A stretch of DNA of 64,000 bases from Paenibacillus castaneae. GTDB taxonomy: Bacteria; Bacillota; Bacilli; Paenibacillales; Paenibacillaceae. The notes below the pieces were generated by a model that was given only the letters and a program-made list of their open reading frames with translations, was not told the origin of the DNA and ran no database searches. The position numbers were made by a program, and so were the translations under genes. Shown here piece by piece: positions 53,921 through 62,750 of the stretch. The stretch is taken from positions 5,066,094-5,130,093 of the forward strand of contig NZ_KZ614144.1 in assembly GCF_002884445.1 (NCBI RefSeq). The letters run 5' to 3'. Every line of letters begins with the position of its first letter. Positions within the stretch are counted from its first letter, which is position 1.

Positions 53921-54394
53921 TTATAAATCTCCCTTCTCATATTGAGCAATTTTGGCTTTCAGTTCTTCTATTTCCCGACGTAATGCTTTTTTCTCCAGAT
54001 CATCCATCATGCTATCGAACTGTGTTGATGCTGCTTGTGGTCCTGGTTGAGATTGGCTCCATGCTCCTGGCGCTTGCGGAGGGTTTCTATAAGGTCCGCC
54101 GAATTGTGATTGCGAACCAAATCCACCATTATATCCTCCGTGACCACCATGTCCTCCAGCTCCACCGTGTCCACCATATCCGTTTCCGAATCCGTTTGGA
54201 TTAAATACCGGCGGTTCCTTTGGTACGACCAGACCCGCAATAATGTATATAAGAATTACAGCGCCGCTTGTAAATATCGTAATGACAATGAGTAGAATCC
54301 GCAGCAAGGTCGCATCGACGTTTAACATTTCCGCTAGTCCGCCGCAAAGGCCGAACAGCTTCTTGTCGCGTGAAGATCGATACAGTTTTCTCAA
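53921..54394 (-). CDS. PspC domain membrane protein
   Basis: About 157 residues. Residues 1-60 are the PspC domain: RSSRDKKLFGLCGGLAEMLNV then a membrane helix (ILLIVITIFTSGAVILIYIIAGLVV). A Gly/His/Tyr-rich linker with GGHGG repeats follows, then a helical coiled-coil end (EKKALRREIEELKAKIAQYE) that could bind the coiled-coil PspA proteins on either side. TTG 54394 overlaps the upstream stop as TTGA and has GGAAGG nine bases before; the TTG at 54403 abuts that site. Confidence 0.87.
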   Translation of the reverse strand: MRKLYRSSRDKKLFGLCGGLAEMLNVDATLLRILLIVITIFTSGAVILIYIIAGLVVPKEPPVFNPNGFGNGYGGHGGAGGHGGHGGYNGGFGSQSQFGGPYRNPPQAPGAWSQSQPGPQAASTQFDSMMDDLEKKALRREIEELKAKIAQYEKGDL

Positions 54395-55077
54395 GACGTC
54401 CAACCTTCCTTCTCAAGCTTTCGCTTCAATTGCTCAAGCTCTCTTTCTATAACGGAATGTACGGTATTGCCCGCTTCCGATACGAATTCTTGCCCCATTC
54501 TGCGAATGTCGCGCAAGCTCTTGGCTTCATGCTCCATCCCGCTGATGCGATCTTCCAGCCTTCTAAATACGGAGCCTGGCTGTACGCCTTGTTCGCCAAA
54601 GCCGCTGTTATAACGGCTGTTCATACGCTGCTGCAGCCTTAGTGATTCCATGCGTGCTGCATAGTATTCGCGTTTATCATAAACGGTTTGGTATTCACTG
54701 CGCATCTCGCGCAGCTGATCCTCAAGATCAAGCGTATTTTGTCTGCTTTGCTCATAAAGCTCGCGATACTGAATCGATCGTTCTTCAGAGCTTGCTTTCT
54801 CATGCAGCGCAATCCGTGCCATTTGCTCTTCTCCTGCTTTGAGAGCCGTCAACGCTTGATTCTCGCGTCTCTCTTTCTGTGCTTCTGCTTGGAGCCACTG
54901 TGCTTTCAAATGGTTGCTGTGACCTGCATACTGCTGATACAGCTTCTCCGCCTGTATAATATCTTCCCTTGTCGACCAGAGGAACTGATCAATCATGCGT
55001 ACCGGATCCTCCGACTTTTCTAGTCTTTCATTTAATGTAGCAGCTGTAATATCACGTACACGTTTCATAATGCTCAT
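54391..55077 (-). CDS. Second PspA/IM30 family protein
   Basis: About 228 residues of coiled coil. MSIMKRVRDITAATLNERLE and EDPVRMIDQFLWSTRED mark the PspA N-terminal half; the C-terminal segment differs from LiaH, so it is a paralogue rather than a duplicate. AGGAGG is seven bases before ATG 55077. Its stop overlaps the pspC TTG start, so the three envelope-stress proteins are coupled. Two PspA-type rings plus PspC in one operon suggest cooperating membrane coats. Confidence 0.92.
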   Translation of the reverse strand: MSIMKRVRDITAATLNERLEKSEDPVRMIDQFLWSTREDIIQAEKLYQQYAGHSNHLKAQWLQAEAQKERRENQALTALKAGEEQMARIALHEKASSEERSIQYRELYEQSRQNTLDLEDQLREMRSEYQTVYDKREYYAARMESLRLQQRMNSRYNSGFGEQGVQPGSVFRRLEDRISGMEHEAKSLRDIRRMGQEFVSEAGNTVHSVIERELEQLKRKLEKEGWTS

Positions 55078-55146
55078 TCCATGCCCTCCTTTGGCTAAGC
55101 AAAACAACTTTCTTGGATATAGCTTTCTATTCTTACTTCGCAGCTT

Positions 55147-55449
55147 TTAGTAAACTCCGCGTTTATTTTTCTTGAACAAGCTGATTCCGGCTGCGATCAA
55201 ACCAATCGCAAGAAGCAGCATTATAATCACGCCAAGCTTGCCGAGCAGCATAAATCCGCCGATTACAATAAGTATGCCGCCGATCCATTTCTTATTGTTC
55301 ATCCAACCAACGGCACCAAGCCCGATCAGTATGAACGGCATAATGAATCCGAATATAGCTCCGAAATGAATACCTACAAAATTAAGTACCGCGATGCCTC
55401 CGACGATTATGAGCAGTATGCCTAATGCACTTTTTCTATTCATCTTCAA
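55147..55449 (-). CDS. LiaI-like small membrane protein
   Basis: 100 residues with four short hydrophobic helices separated by GWMNNKKWIGG and ending in a basic FKKNKRG tail. The layout (LGILLIIVGG... FGFIMPFILIGLGAVGW) is that of LiaI/LiaF-type transmembrane domains found at the head of lia operons. It is the first gene of the operon and probably anchors the PspA proteins at the membrane. TTG 55449 lies six bases after AGGAG. Assignment to LiaI is by position and topology. Confidence 0.7.
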   Translation of the reverse strand: MKMNRKSALGILLIIVGGIAVLNFVGIHFGAIFGFIMPFILIGLGAVGWMNNKKWIGGILIVIGGFMLLGKLGVIIMLLLAIGLIAAGISLFKKNKRGVY

Positions 55450-55555
55450 CTCTCACTCCTTTCAATTACTAGAATTTATTCTTTTTGTTTATTTCCTATT
55501 TCGTGTTGCTCTTGCTTATGTACTTAGTTTAGATCAATTTTCTTTATTCTAAAAC

Positions 55556-55587
55556 GGACCTTCGGCGGTTTTCGAACTGGACTTAGG
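55556..55587 (-). promoter_or_regulatory. Candidate LiaR binding region upstream of lia operon
   Basis: GGACCTTCG at 55556-55564 and GGACTTAGG at 55579-55587 form a direct repeat 23 bases apart, about 107 bases before the operon start. Similar GTCC-rich elements are expected for LiaR/VraR operators; a match is not proven. Confidence 0.35.
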
Positions 55588-55676
55588 TCGAGTCAGCTGC
55601 CAGTCTCTAGGGACGAATCTCGCTTTTAACCGACTAATTACAGCTTAAACGTCATATAGCCTTATAATTAAATAGT

Positions 55677-55718
55677 TAAAGTGCCGTGCAAAGCGTCTCC
55701 CGCTTAGTCAGCACTTTA
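55677..55718 (-). terminator. Terminator after the last solute-binding gene
   Basis: TAAAGTGC/GCACTTTA outer stem, 12 bases after the stop, with a weak T-run on the minus strand. Confidence 0.55.
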
Positions 55719-55729
55719 TTCATTCGCTT

Positions 55730-57298
55730 CTATTTATTCGCGAGAAAAATATCGAACTGCGCCTGCTTTTCCGCGATAATTTTCTCGATTCCAGCAGCTT
55801 TAAGCCGCTCAATGTATTCGGGCAATACTTTATCAATCTCGACTGATCCGGTCTCCAGCGCTGTCTGGTATTGTCGGTCTACGTTAACGACCGCTGCAAT
55901 TTCTGCACGAACCGAATTTCCATCAAATAGGAAGCCAAGCCCTGGCGATAGTTTCGCATTTTGATTAAAATCATAAAAGTTGTTCCACTTATTAGGGTCT
56001 TCTGTATCCCATACATAGTTCAGAAACTGATTGCCGAACATCCAGTTGGAAGCCGGATTGTAATCCTTTGTTTGCGCTGTGGGCTGAATTACGCTTTCGT
56101 TTATTTTCACATAATGCTTGCCCTCAATTCCATAATTCAATAAATTATTCAAATACTTATCGGTATGAAGTAAATTAATAAACATCATGGCGCGAGCCGG
56201 ATCTTCAGAGGTTGACGATATCGCCAGCATTGAGCCTGCCGTCTCAGAGGTTGCAATCGTCTTTGCATTCAGTTCTAGCTGGGCAAGCTTGCCAATTAGT
56301 CCAGTCTGTATCGCCAGCTCTTCATCTTTGCCTGGCTTCAAAGAAGCCGTAATAGAAAAAACGTCTCCTGACCGCAGCGCATCCATATTCATTGTTTGAT
56401 TAGTAGCCGCATCCTTGTTAATATACCCTTTTTTGAAGAAGTCCCGCGTGATGCGCAGTGTATCTACGTAACGTTCCACCTCGTAGTTAGGCATAACCAT
56501 CGTGCTTTCTTCATCCTTTAGAATAATGCCTGGAATAGATGTATCGCCAAGTGCATCATAATTTCCAATATAGTGAGTATTGAACGTTTCCCCGAGCTTC
56601 ATATAAATCGGGGTCATTCCTGGTTTTTTATCCAGAATTACTTTATATATAGCGTCCAAGTCGCTTATGCTCTTGACTGCTGACATATCCAAGCCTAATT
56701 CTTCTGCAATATCGGAACGGTAAATAATGCCTCCCTGTGCGGCAAACTCTTTGTTTGTCGGAACGGCGTAGTTTTTTCCATTGATCTTGGCACCTTCAAG
56801 AAATACGGGATCGAGTGATTGCAATATCCCCTGCCCATACTGCTCCAACAGATCATCAAGCTCAACAAAAGCACCCTTCGATACATGAACCGCATGCTTA
56901 TTCCATTGTGCTGTAAATATAATATCGAACTTCTCTCGGGAGGCGATCATGAGGTTTGTTTTGTCGTCCCAAGGTCCCCAGTCGATCGGAATAATATCAA
57001 TTTTGGCATTTATTTTGTCAGACAGATAATCATTTATCGCTGTTTCAATTTCTACCTCATCCTGCTGCGACGATCCAATATATACAAACTTTAAGGTATA
57101 GGCTCCGGAATTATTATTGTTGCTTTGCAATTCCTCATTATCATCGCCAACATCGAAAACGCTTTCAGTTTTGGTGCTTATTGGACTATTATTTTCAATA
57201 CGTTCTGTATTACCCCCTCTGGAGCAAGCGCAGATCCAAATTAAGCCAATGAATAGAATCATTCTTGATCGATAGAAATGGCTCATTGTTCGGGTCAT
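55730..57298 (-). CDS. Extracellular solute-binding lipoprotein (sugar ABC transporter), second copy
   Basis: About 522 residues. A signal sequence ends at a lipobox-like ICAC (Cys ~25), followed by an acidic Asn-rich linker and the large LplA/YtcQ-type binding domain (IIPIDWGPWDDKTNLMIASRE, FIFTAQWNKHA, SNWMFGNQFLNYVWDTEDP). It is strongly similar along its whole length to the neighbouring SBP at 57430, so it arose by tandem duplication. A terminator lies between the two copies; only some readthrough would express it. Start ATG 57298 follows GGGGG. Possibly a binding protein for a related oligosaccharide. Confidence 0.87.
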   Translation of the reverse strand: MTRTMSHFYRSRMILFIGLIWICACSRGGNTERIENNSPISTKTESVFDVGDDNEELQSNNNNSGAYTLKFVYIGSSQQDEVEIETAINDYLSDKINAKIDIIPIDWGPWDDKTNLMIASREKFDIIFTAQWNKHAVHVSKGAFVELDDLLEQYGQGILQSLDPVFLEGAKINGKNYAVPTNKEFAAQGGIIYRSDIAEELGLDMSAVKSISDLDAIYKVILDKKPGMTPIYMKLGETFNTHYIGNYDALGDTSIPGIILKDEESTMVMPNYEVERYVDTLRITRDFFKKGYINKDAATNQTMNMDALRSGDVFSITASLKPGKDEELAIQTGLIGKLAQLELNAKTIATSETAGSMLAISSTSEDPARAMMFINLLHTDKYLNNLLNYGIEGKHYVKINESVIQPTAQTKDYNPASNWMFGNQFLNYVWDTEDPNKWNNFYDFNQNAKLSPGLGFLFDGNSVRAEIAAVVNVDRQYQTALETGSVEIDKVLPEYIERLKAAGIEKIIAEKQAQFDIFLANK

Positions 57299-57383
57299 AT
57301 TCCAATTGCCCCCTATGGGATAATCCAGATTTGAAGATGCTAGTTTTATTGTAAAGAATAAACAAAAAAATGCAAGCAAGAAA

Positions 57384-57412
57384 AACCCGCATCTTATTGC
57401 AAGATGCGGGTT
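57384..57412 (-). terminator. Terminator between the two solute-binding genes
   Basis: AACCCGCATCTT/AAGATGCGGGTT, a perfect 12-bp stem with an ATTGC loop and T5 on the minus strand. Confidence 0.88.
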
Positions 57413-57429
57413 GCTTCTAGTGCTTCATC

Positions 57430-58971
57430 CTATTTGCTGGCCAAAAATGCATTAAACTGCTTTTGTTTCTCAGCTACTACCTTCTCAACGCCTGCTTCTT
57501 TCAGCTTAGCCTCATATTCGGCAAGTGCTTTGTCCACATCAACAGAACCTGTTTCAAGCGCTCTTTGATATTGACGAATAACGTTTGCCAAAGCGCCAAC
57601 TTCCGCTTTTACCGGCTCGCTGTCGAATACGAAGCCCAGTCCTGGAGAAATTTTTGCATTTTGGTTAAATTCTTTGAATTTAGCCCATTTATCCGGGTCC
57701 TCTGTATTCCAAATATAGTTCAGGAACTGATTGCCGAACATCCATGATGCGCCTGGATTATAATTCGGTGTATTTGCCGTAGCTGTAATAATTTCACCGT
57801 CACGAGTATAGTGATCGCCTTCGATACCGAAGTTCAGAATATTATTCAATTCTTTATCCGTATGCAGAAGATTGATCAGCATCATAGCGCGTGCCGGATC
57901 TTTTGATGTAAATGAAATGCCCAGCATCGAGCCAGCTGTTTCAGAGGTTGCAACCGTTTTTTCATTCATCGTAATTTGTGCCAGCTTGCCTGTCAGGTTT
58001 GAAGCACTCGCAATTTCATCTGCTTTACCCGGCTTCAACGATTCCAGCGTCGAGAATACGGTTCCGGCTACCCATGCGTCGCTAGAAGACACTTGGGTCG
58101 TAGCTGCATCCTTGTTAATGTAGCCTTTTTTGAAATAGTCACGAGTCAGATTCAAATATTCCTTATAGCGATCAAGCTGCTCGATCGGCATAACCGTTGT
58201 TTCATCTTTATCTTTCAGAATAGCTCCAGGAATCGTTGAATCCCCTAGAAAATCATAGTTGGCAAAAAAATGCGAGTTGAATGCGCCTGCTGTTGTGTAT
58301 AACGGCGTTAATTCCGGTTTCTTTTCTTTCACAATCGCATAGACAGCATCTAAATCGGCAGGCGTTTTGACATTGCTCATGTCAATGCCGAGTTCATCTG
58401 TCACATCTTTTCGGTAAACGACTCCACCGGTTGCTGCTAATTCCTTATTCGTCGGAATACCGTAGTTTTTTCCGTTGATTTTTGCGCCTTCAAGGAATGC
58501 GGGATCAAGTGAATCCTTAATGCCTTGACCATATTCATTAAGCAGTTCACCTAGATCTATGAAAGCACCTTTGGCAACATATTTCGCATGTCCGTTCCAT
58601 TGCGCTGTGAAAACAATATCAACGGCTTCGCTTGAAGCAACCATCAAGTTGATTTTGTCGTCCCAAGCACCCCAATCAATAGGTCTCAGATCGATTGTTG
58701 CATTAATTTTTTCAGTAAGAATCTTATTTAGAGCTGCTTCTATTTTTTTCTCATCAGCTTGCGGCGTACCCGGGTATACGAGAGAAATCTCATATGGCTT
58801 TAAGTCTGATGCCGGAGGAGCAGCATCTTCTGTTTTCGGTTTATTCGTAGCTGCATTTTCTTTCGGCGGATCGTTTTTTTTGCCGTTGTTTCCTGAGCAT
58901 GCGGAAATAATTAATACGATGGACATCATCATGAGTAGAAGCATAGACGTTTTTTGTTTAACTTGCTTCAT
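57430..58971 (-). CDS. Extracellular solute-binding lipoprotein (sugar ABC transporter), first copy
   Basis: About 513 residues. Signal sequence with lipobox IISAC (Cys ~25), Asn/Lys/Pro linker, then the binding domain (LRPIDWGAWDDKINLMVASSE, TAQWNGHAKYV, SWMFGNQFLNYIWNTEDP). Its gene follows the two permease genes by 87 bases, the usual order for Paenibacillus LplB-LplC-SBP transporters of complex sugars. ATG 58971 has GGGAGG ten bases upstream; a longer frame to 59028 lacks a site. The ATPase is not encoded here and is presumably a shared MsmX-type subunit. Confidence 0.9.
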   Translation of the reverse strand: MKQVKQKTSMLLLMMMSIVLIISACSGNNGKKNDPPKENAATNKPKTEDAAPPASDLKPYEISLVYPGTPQADEKKIEAALNKILTEKINATIDLRPIDWGAWDDKINLMVASSEAVDIVFTAQWNGHAKYVAKGAFIDLGELLNEYGQGIKDSLDPAFLEGAKINGKNYGIPTNKELAATGGVVYRKDVTDELGIDMSNVKTPADLDAVYAIVKEKKPELTPLYTTAGAFNSHFFANYDFLGDSTIPGAILKDKDETTVMPIEQLDRYKEYLNLTRDYFKKGYINKDAATTQVSSSDAWVAGTVFSTLESLKPGKADEIASASNLTGKLAQITMNEKTVATSETAGSMLGISFTSKDPARAMMLINLLHTDKELNNILNFGIEGDHYTRDGEIITATANTPNYNPGASWMFGNQFLNYIWNTEDPDKWAKFKEFNQNAKISPGLGFVFDSEPVKAEVGALANVIRQYQRALETGSVDVDKALAEYEAKLKEAGVEKVVAEKQKQFNAFLASK

Positions 58972-59058
58972 TGCGGGTGGACCTCCCTTAAGATATAAGA
59001 TTATATGCTCAACCGACAATGTCGGCAAAAGCCTTGCGCAAGTCTACTTTAGGCGAAG

Positions 59059-59991
59059 CTAGCCTTTTACCGCACCAACGGTGAGGCCTTTAACGAAATA
59101 TTTCTGGAAGAATGGGTAAGCGAAAATAATAGGGCCTATTCCAACAACAACCATCGCCATCCGAACCGTCTCGCTAGGAAATTTAAACTCTCCTCCAGCT
59201 GCCCTGATAGCTGCGGCTGCCGTGCTGTTATTTGCCAAAAACTGAATATTAAGCATTGTTTTATACATCAAGTATTGGACGGTGATATTCGCTTCCTTCG
59301 TGATGAACACCAGGCTAAGAAACCAGTCATTCCAATACGTTAATGTTTGGAATAGTGCTACGGTCGCAAGTACCGGGAGAGACAGCGGAAGAACAATTTT
59401 CACGAATATGGTCATTTCGCCTGCACCGTCGATTTTTGCAGACTCCAGAACGGCTGCCGGGATCGTTGTCTGAAAGAAGGTTCGGATAATAAGAACGAAG
59501 AAGGCTGCAACTACCAGCGGCATAATCAGTGCCATCATCGTATCCTTCAGATCAAGCACCTGCACATAAACTAAATACCATGGAACGAGGCCGCCCGAGA
59601 ACAGCATCGTGAAAAATATGAAGAAGGTGAAAAACTTGGCATGCGGGAAATCAGATCTTGATATCGGATAAGCATATAGTGCCATAATCAATAAGCTCGA
59701 TACGGTTCCAATAATCGTGACCATGATTGAAATGCTGTATGAGCGAATGATTTGTGTGGCGTCCTTGAATAGGAATTGATACGCTCCCAAATCCAGCTTA
59801 GAAGGTATAAATTGATAGCCTTCTCTTACAACTGTTCCTTCATCAGATATCGAAACCATGATGATCAGAAATAACGGTATGATGCAAAGCAATGAATACA
59901 CAATAAAGAAAATATTGATACCTAGAGAAGCCGGGAGCGACAATTGATTTTTAAATTTGGACCCGGACGATTTTTTCTCAGCTGCTTCCAT
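59059..59991 (-). CDS. Carbohydrate ABC transporter permease, LplC/YtcP-like
   Basis: 310 residues with six membrane helices. The EAA-type loop is visible (AAVLESAKIDGAGEMTIFVKIVLPLSLPVLATVAL) and the protein ends in KYFVKGLTVGAVKG, the characteristic terminus of LplC-class permeases. GGAGG lies seven bases before ATG 59991. It pairs with the upstream LplB-like permease (49 bases apart) to form the channel, served by the lipoproteins downstream. Confidence 0.92.
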   Translation of the reverse strand: MEAAEKKSSGSKFKNQLSLPASLGINIFFIVYSLLCIIPLFLIIMVSISDEGTVVREGYQFIPSKLDLGAYQFLFKDATQIIRSYSISIMVTIIGTVSSLLIMALYAYPISRSDFPHAKFFTFFIFFTMLFSGGLVPWYLVYVQVLDLKDTMMALIMPLVVAAFFVLIIRTFFQTTIPAAVLESAKIDGAGEMTIFVKIVLPLSLPVLATVALFQTLTYWNDWFLSLVFITKEANITVQYLMYKTMLNIQFLANNSTAAAAIRAAGGEFKFPSETVRMAMVVVGIGPIIFAYPFFQKYFVKGLTVGAVKG

Positions 59992-60039
59992 AGGATCACC
60001 TCCAACTATTTTTCATTAATTAGCAATCTTGCTTACTGT

Positions 60040-61017
60040 TTAAAATAATGCGTTATCCTTGTTGACTCGACGTACAACCCAATTGGATAGAAACACTAAA
60101 GTAAATCCGACAACCGACTGCAGCAGACCGGCTGCAGATGAAAGCCCAATATCTCCTACTGTCAGGAACGTACGGTATACGTAAGTATCGATTACATTCG
60201 TAACCGGGAACAGCACACCTGATTCTCTCGGAACCTGGAAGAATAGCCCAAAGTCAGCATTAAATATTTTTCCGATTTGCAGAAGCGTCATAATCGTAAT
60301 AATAGGCATGATTAACGGGATCGTGATACTCGTCATTTGCTTCCATTTGCTTGCCCCATCTATGGTGGCTGCTTCGTAATACTCATCATCAATGCCGATA
60401 ATCGCTGCCATGTAAATGACGGTAAAGTATCCCATGCTTTTCCATGTGTTTACGACAGGCAAAATGTAAGGCCAAACATTTTGAGTGAAATACCATTGCA
60501 CTGGTTCGAGTCCGAGTGCCGGCATTAAGGAGGTATTCAAGTAGCCGTGCTGGTCGCTCAAAAAGCCGAAAACGAGATAGCTTATGACGACCATGGATAG
60601 AAAGTAAGGAAGGAACATGATCGTTTGATGCAGCTTAGCGAGAAATCTGCTTCGGATTTCATTGAGCATAATCGCGAAGGCTAGAGGAAAAATGAGGTTC
60701 AATACAATGAATCCCGAGTTATATAGCAGCGTATTTCGAGTAATGACCCAAGCATCTGATGTTTTGAACAAATACTCGAAGTTTTTAAGACCGCTCCAAG
60801 GACTTCCCAATATGCCATCCGCATAGTTAATATTTTTGAACGCAATGATGATTCCGAACATCGGTATGTAATTGTTCAGTACAAGCAGCACGATTGCCGG
60901 CAGCATCATAAAGTAAAACATCCAATACTTCCGGAATATACGAACTTGCGAAGTTTTCATAACTGTTTTCTTTGGAATATAGGCGGTTGTAGCCGCTTCC
61001 GACGCCTGATTCGCCAT
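60040..61017 (-). CDS. Carbohydrate ABC transporter permease, LplB/YteP-like
   Basis: About 325 residues; six helices, N-terminal ~45-residue hydrophilic arm, KYWMFYFMMLPAIVLLVLNNYIPMFG and the EAA loop (YEAATIDGASKWKQMTSITIPLIMP). It ends SNWVVRRVNKDNALF, typical of this class. GAGGAGGGGG precedes ATG 61017. The upstream two-component system ends in a terminator 65 bases before this start, so it needs its own promoter in that short spacer. Confidence 0.92.
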   Translation of the reverse strand: MANQASEAATTAYIPKKTVMKTSQVRIFRKYWMFYFMMLPAIVLLVLNNYIPMFGIIIAFKNINYADGILGSPWSGLKNFEYLFKTSDAWVITRNTLLYNSGFIVLNLIFPLAFAIMLNEIRSRFLAKLHQTIMFLPYFLSMVVISYLVFGFLSDQHGYLNTSLMPALGLEPVQWYFTQNVWPYILPVVNTWKSMGYFTVIYMAAIIGIDDEYYEAATIDGASKWKQMTSITIPLIMPIITIMTLLQIGKIFNADFGLFFQVPRESGVLFPVTNVIDTYVYRTFLTVGDIGLSSAAGLLQSVVGFTLVFLSNWVVRRVNKDNALF

Positions 61018-61081
61018 CGCCTTCCCCCTCCTCTTTCTGCTATTCATTGTTCTGTTTCTTGTATTTATTGTATAAAAAAAA

Positions 61082-61122
61082 GACGCCGACATCTGTCGGC
61101 GTCGTGACCGTATTAACGGTCA
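61082..61122 (-). terminator. Terminator after response regulator, plus adjoining hairpin
   Basis: GACGCCGAC/GTCGGCGTC with an ATCT loop and T8 on the minus strand; a second stem TGACCGT/ACGGTCA (61105-61122) precedes it. It separates regulator from transporter genes. Confidence 0.88.
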
Positions 61123-61136
61123 TGTGACTTTTTAAT

Positions 61137-62750
61137 CTATACGTCCTGGAATTTTTTGCGATACTCCTGCGGTGTCATACCTATCATTTTTTTGAATAGC
61201 TTGGAGAAGTGAGAAAAGTTGCCGTAGCCTACATGAATAGCAATATCGCTTACCCGGTTATTTGTTTTTTCCAGTTCGATTCTCGCTTTCGTAATTCGAA
61301 GCCTGACCAAATAATCGGTTAATGAATAACCGGTTTCCCTCCGGAACAATCGTGATAGATAGGCCGGGTTCAAAAACACATGCTCTGCTGCTTGCTCACG
61401 GCTAAACTCCTCGCCCAGATGCTCTTCCATGAAACGCTGCACCTTCTCGACCACCTGCGATACATCCTTGCCATTCTGATTCGCATATTCTGTTACTTGC
61501 AGGCTTAACTGCTGGGCCCAAGCTCTCATTCGTACTAACGATTTCAGAACATTTTCTGCTGCTTCCCATTCTCTCTTAGGAAACACATCAGTCATTTGAA
61601 CCGACTTTTTATCAAGCCATTGAAACAGCATATTCATAAAGCCATAATAAAAAGCCACCATATATGTATAATCAACCTTCATCGACTGCATGCCATCAAA
61701 GCATTCGTCAATGCGCACCGACAATTCCTTTTGTTTGCCGGATTCCAGAAGCAGCGCCCATTCGGAGAATGGAACCTGCTGCGGTGTGCTTTGTTCAAGC
61801 TTCTGTTTATTCTCTCTTTCTCTAATAACAGAGCAGGTTTTGCTTATATTACTGCGCTCGAGCACTTGCAGAGCCTGAATGGATGTGCGTATTTGCTGCA
61901 CCTCTACAGCCTCTCCGATATAACAGGACAAATGACAATGCAGCATGTTTCTACATTTATCGATAAAGATTTGACAGCTTTCAGCTGTCGCAGATTCAGA
62001 CTGCGCATCTTCATCCTGAACCCCATAGAACAGTACATATAGAATCCCGTTGCTATCCTGTACGATATGTCCTGGAGCCTTCTGCAGAATCATCTCCTCC
62101 GCTGCATTCTTCACGCCATAGGTCATAATTTCCTCATCTCGGGCGGACCATTCTTCCCTCCACTGTTCAATACTAATCATTACCACACGAATCGGACTGC
62201 TTGCCTGCAGAGGCAAAGCGTAGTTTTGCAATGCAGAATTAAGCTGCTGAGGCGCTGATGACAGTCTAAAGTGCAGCACGTCCTGCCAGAACCGTTCAAT
62301 TAGAATGGGACGCTCCTTGTTCCACTGCTCATAAAACAAGTTATAAGTACCTCGGATTTTGTTCAGCTGTTCCAACTCGCGGACCTTATCCAATGCACTA
62401 TTCACGCAGGCTTTGAGTGCGCCATGATCAATTGGCTTCAGCAGATAATCGAAGCAATCCAGCTGAACGGCTTGCTGCGCATATTTAAAATCGGCATGTC
62501 CTGTCAGAAAGATGGTGATGCTTAAAGGCGAATGCTCGTTTACCCATTCCAACAAATCAATTCCGCTTTGATTCGGCATATCAATGTCCGATAAGACAAT
62601 GTGAATGATATGCTCCTTCAGCAGTGCCTGCGCTTCCTCTACATCATATGCAGTATAAATATTGGCTATCGGCAGCTCCGACCAATCTATTCCTTTCACA
62701 ATGCCTCGAATGGCTATATCCTCATCATCGACAACTAATAAATTATACAA
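61137..62750 (-). CDS. AraC-type response regulator, YesN-like
   Basis: About 537 residues. Receiver domain with the acidic pair in LLVVDDEDIAIRG, phospho-Asp in VLSDIDMPNQSG and Lys in YLLKPID; a ~250-residue middle region without clear domain; and a C-terminal AraC double helix-turn-helix (EQAAEHVFLNPAYLSRLFR and VSDIAIHVGYGNFSHFSKLFK). TTG 62750 lies nine bases after AAGGAG and overlaps the kinase stop. Controls the sugar transporter beyond the terminator. Confidence 0.92.
   Translation of the reverse strand: MYNLLVVDDEDIAIRGIVKGIDWSELPIANIYTAYDVEEAQALLKEHIIHIVLSDIDMPNQSGIDLLEWVNEHSPLSITIFLTGHADFKYAQQAVQLDCFDYLLKPIDHGALKACVNSALDKVRELEQLNKIRGTYNLFYEQWNKERPILIERFWQDVLHFRLSSAPQQLNSALQNYALPLQASSPIRVVMISIEQWREEWSARDEEIMTYGVKNAAEEMILQKAPGHIVQDSNGILYVLFYGVQDEDAQSESATAESCQIFIDKCRNMLHCHLSCYIGEAVEVQQIRTSIQALQVLERSNISKTCSVIRERENKQKLEQSTPQQVPFSEWALLLESGKQKELSVRIDECFDGMQSMKVDYTYMVAFYYGFMNMLFQWLDKKSVQMTDVFPKREWEAAENVLKSLVRMRAWAQQLSLQVTEYANQNGKDVSQVVEKVQRFMEEHLGEEFSREQAAEHVFLNPAYLSRLFRRETGYSLTDYLVRLRITKARIELEKTNNRVSDIAIHVGYGNFSHFSKLFKKMIGMTPQEYRKKFQDV

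Noticed and set aside
55450..55729. Riboswitch or leader RNA upstream of the lia operon
   Set aside because: No recognised riboswitch core is visible; only short direct repeats were supportable.
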